This document shows, in pieces, positions 63,746 through 64,000 of a DNA stretch of 64,000 nt (positions are counted from its first letter, which is position 1; every line of letters starts with the position of its first letter). The stretch comes from Rhodococcus sp. P1Y (GTDB lineage Bacteria; Actinomycetota; Actinomycetes; Mycobacteriales; Mycobacteriaceae): the NCBI RefSeq assembly GCF_003641205.1, contig NZ_CP032762.1, positions 4,154,001 through 4,218,000 of the forward strand. The letters run 5' to 3'. A model generated the notes under the pieces. That model saw nothing but the letters and a program-made list of their open reading frames with translations, did not search any database and was not told the origin of the DNA. The position numbers and the translations under genes are program-made.

Positions 63746-64000
63746 ATGACCACGTTGGCCGATCGACCGAACACTGCCCTACTCGTCGTCGATGTGCAGA
63801 AGCAGGTCATGGCGAGCTCGATCGACTCCGGCGCTGTGATCACCCGCATCGCAGAGCTGGTCACGCGGGCACGGGCGTCATCGGTGTCGGTTGTTTGGGT
63901 TCAGCACTCGTCGGACGAGCTCGTGGAAGGGTCACCGGGCTGGGAGTACGTCCCCGAGCTCACCAGAGACGTCGCCGAGCCGTTGATCGCGAAGAAATAC
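63746..64000 (+). CDS. Isochorismatase-family cysteine hydrolase, 3' end cut by window
   Basis: The first 85 codons of a cysteine hydrolase of the isochorismatase/nicotinamidase fold. ALLVVDVQKQVM near residue 11 carries the catalytic Asp, and the frame ends at ...EPLIAKKY, where the family has its catalytic Lys. The nucleophile Cys lies beyond the window. It starts 13 bp after the alpha/beta hydrolase stop and is probably in the same operon. The substrate cannot be inferred. Confidence 0.85.
   Translation, partial: MTTLADRPNTALLVVDVQKQVMASSIDSGAVITRIAELVTRARASSVSVVWVQHSSDELVEGSPGWEYVPELTRDVAEPLIAKKY

Overview
The window looks like a chromosomal segment of a mycolic-acid actinobacterium, most likely Rhodococcus or a close relative. 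The evidence is the high GC content, frequent GTG/TTG starts, and a gene order matching the mycobacterial glnA2-to-accD6 region. That order is glnA2, Hip1-like hydrolase, panB, RNase H/phosphatase, zinc-ribbon protein, Nif3-like protein, cobC, PtkA-like HAD protein, ptpA, SURF1, cobD, then ahpE, DUF3052, aceE, fasR, fabD, acpM, kasA, accD6. Species cannot be assigned from the sequence alone.

1-18.1 kb is conserved core: nitrogen assimilation (glnA2), NAD synthesis (nadE), pantothenate synthesis (panB), peptidases, an RNB-family ribonuclease, the RNase P RNA (rnpB, minus strand), cobalamin genes (cobC, cobD), a PtkA/PtpA phospho-signalling pair and SURF1. A 38-bp unit is repeated three times between rnpB and a DUF1697 gene, and its core recurs inside the RNase H/phosphatase coding sequence.

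18.1-35.0 kb is accessory DNA lying between cobD and ahpE, which are close neighbours in mycobacteria. It holds small membrane and secreted proteins, an AmiC-like soluble receptor divergent from a MarR regulator, and a catabolic-looking block. The block contains a LysR regulator, a methylmalonate-semialdehyde-type dehydrogenase, an iron alcohol dehydrogenase, an NCS1 permease with a hairpin-rich leader, and a tandem nitrilase-like protein whose second active site is lost. Superoxide dismutase, a renalase-like flavoprotein, a lysG/lysE export pair and two TetR regulators follow.

35.07-37.99 kb is a decayed prophage at a tRNA-Val(TAC) gene. It has a partial direct repeat of the tRNA 3' half, remnants of a tail-type protein, a capsid-type protein and a tyrosine integrase, and one intact low-GC orphan gene.

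38-48 kb returns to core metabolism. AhpE and DUF3052 diverge from aceE. The PucR-type regulator FasR precedes the FAS-II genes fabD-acpM-kasA-accD6, without kasB.

48-64 kb is mixed. It contains a cold-shock protein, DUF3145, a beta-lactamase-fold hydrolase, a nested palindromic repeat, a zinc alcohol dehydrogenase, a hemophore-like secreted protein, a molybdopterin oxidoreductase, a CAT-anticodon tRNA, a universal stress protein, a GAF-ANTAR protein and a PadR/MFS pair. It also has a single-chain assimilatory nitrate reductase fused to a CysJ-like flavoprotein, then a TetR/hydrolase pair and an isochorismatase-family gene cut by the window end.
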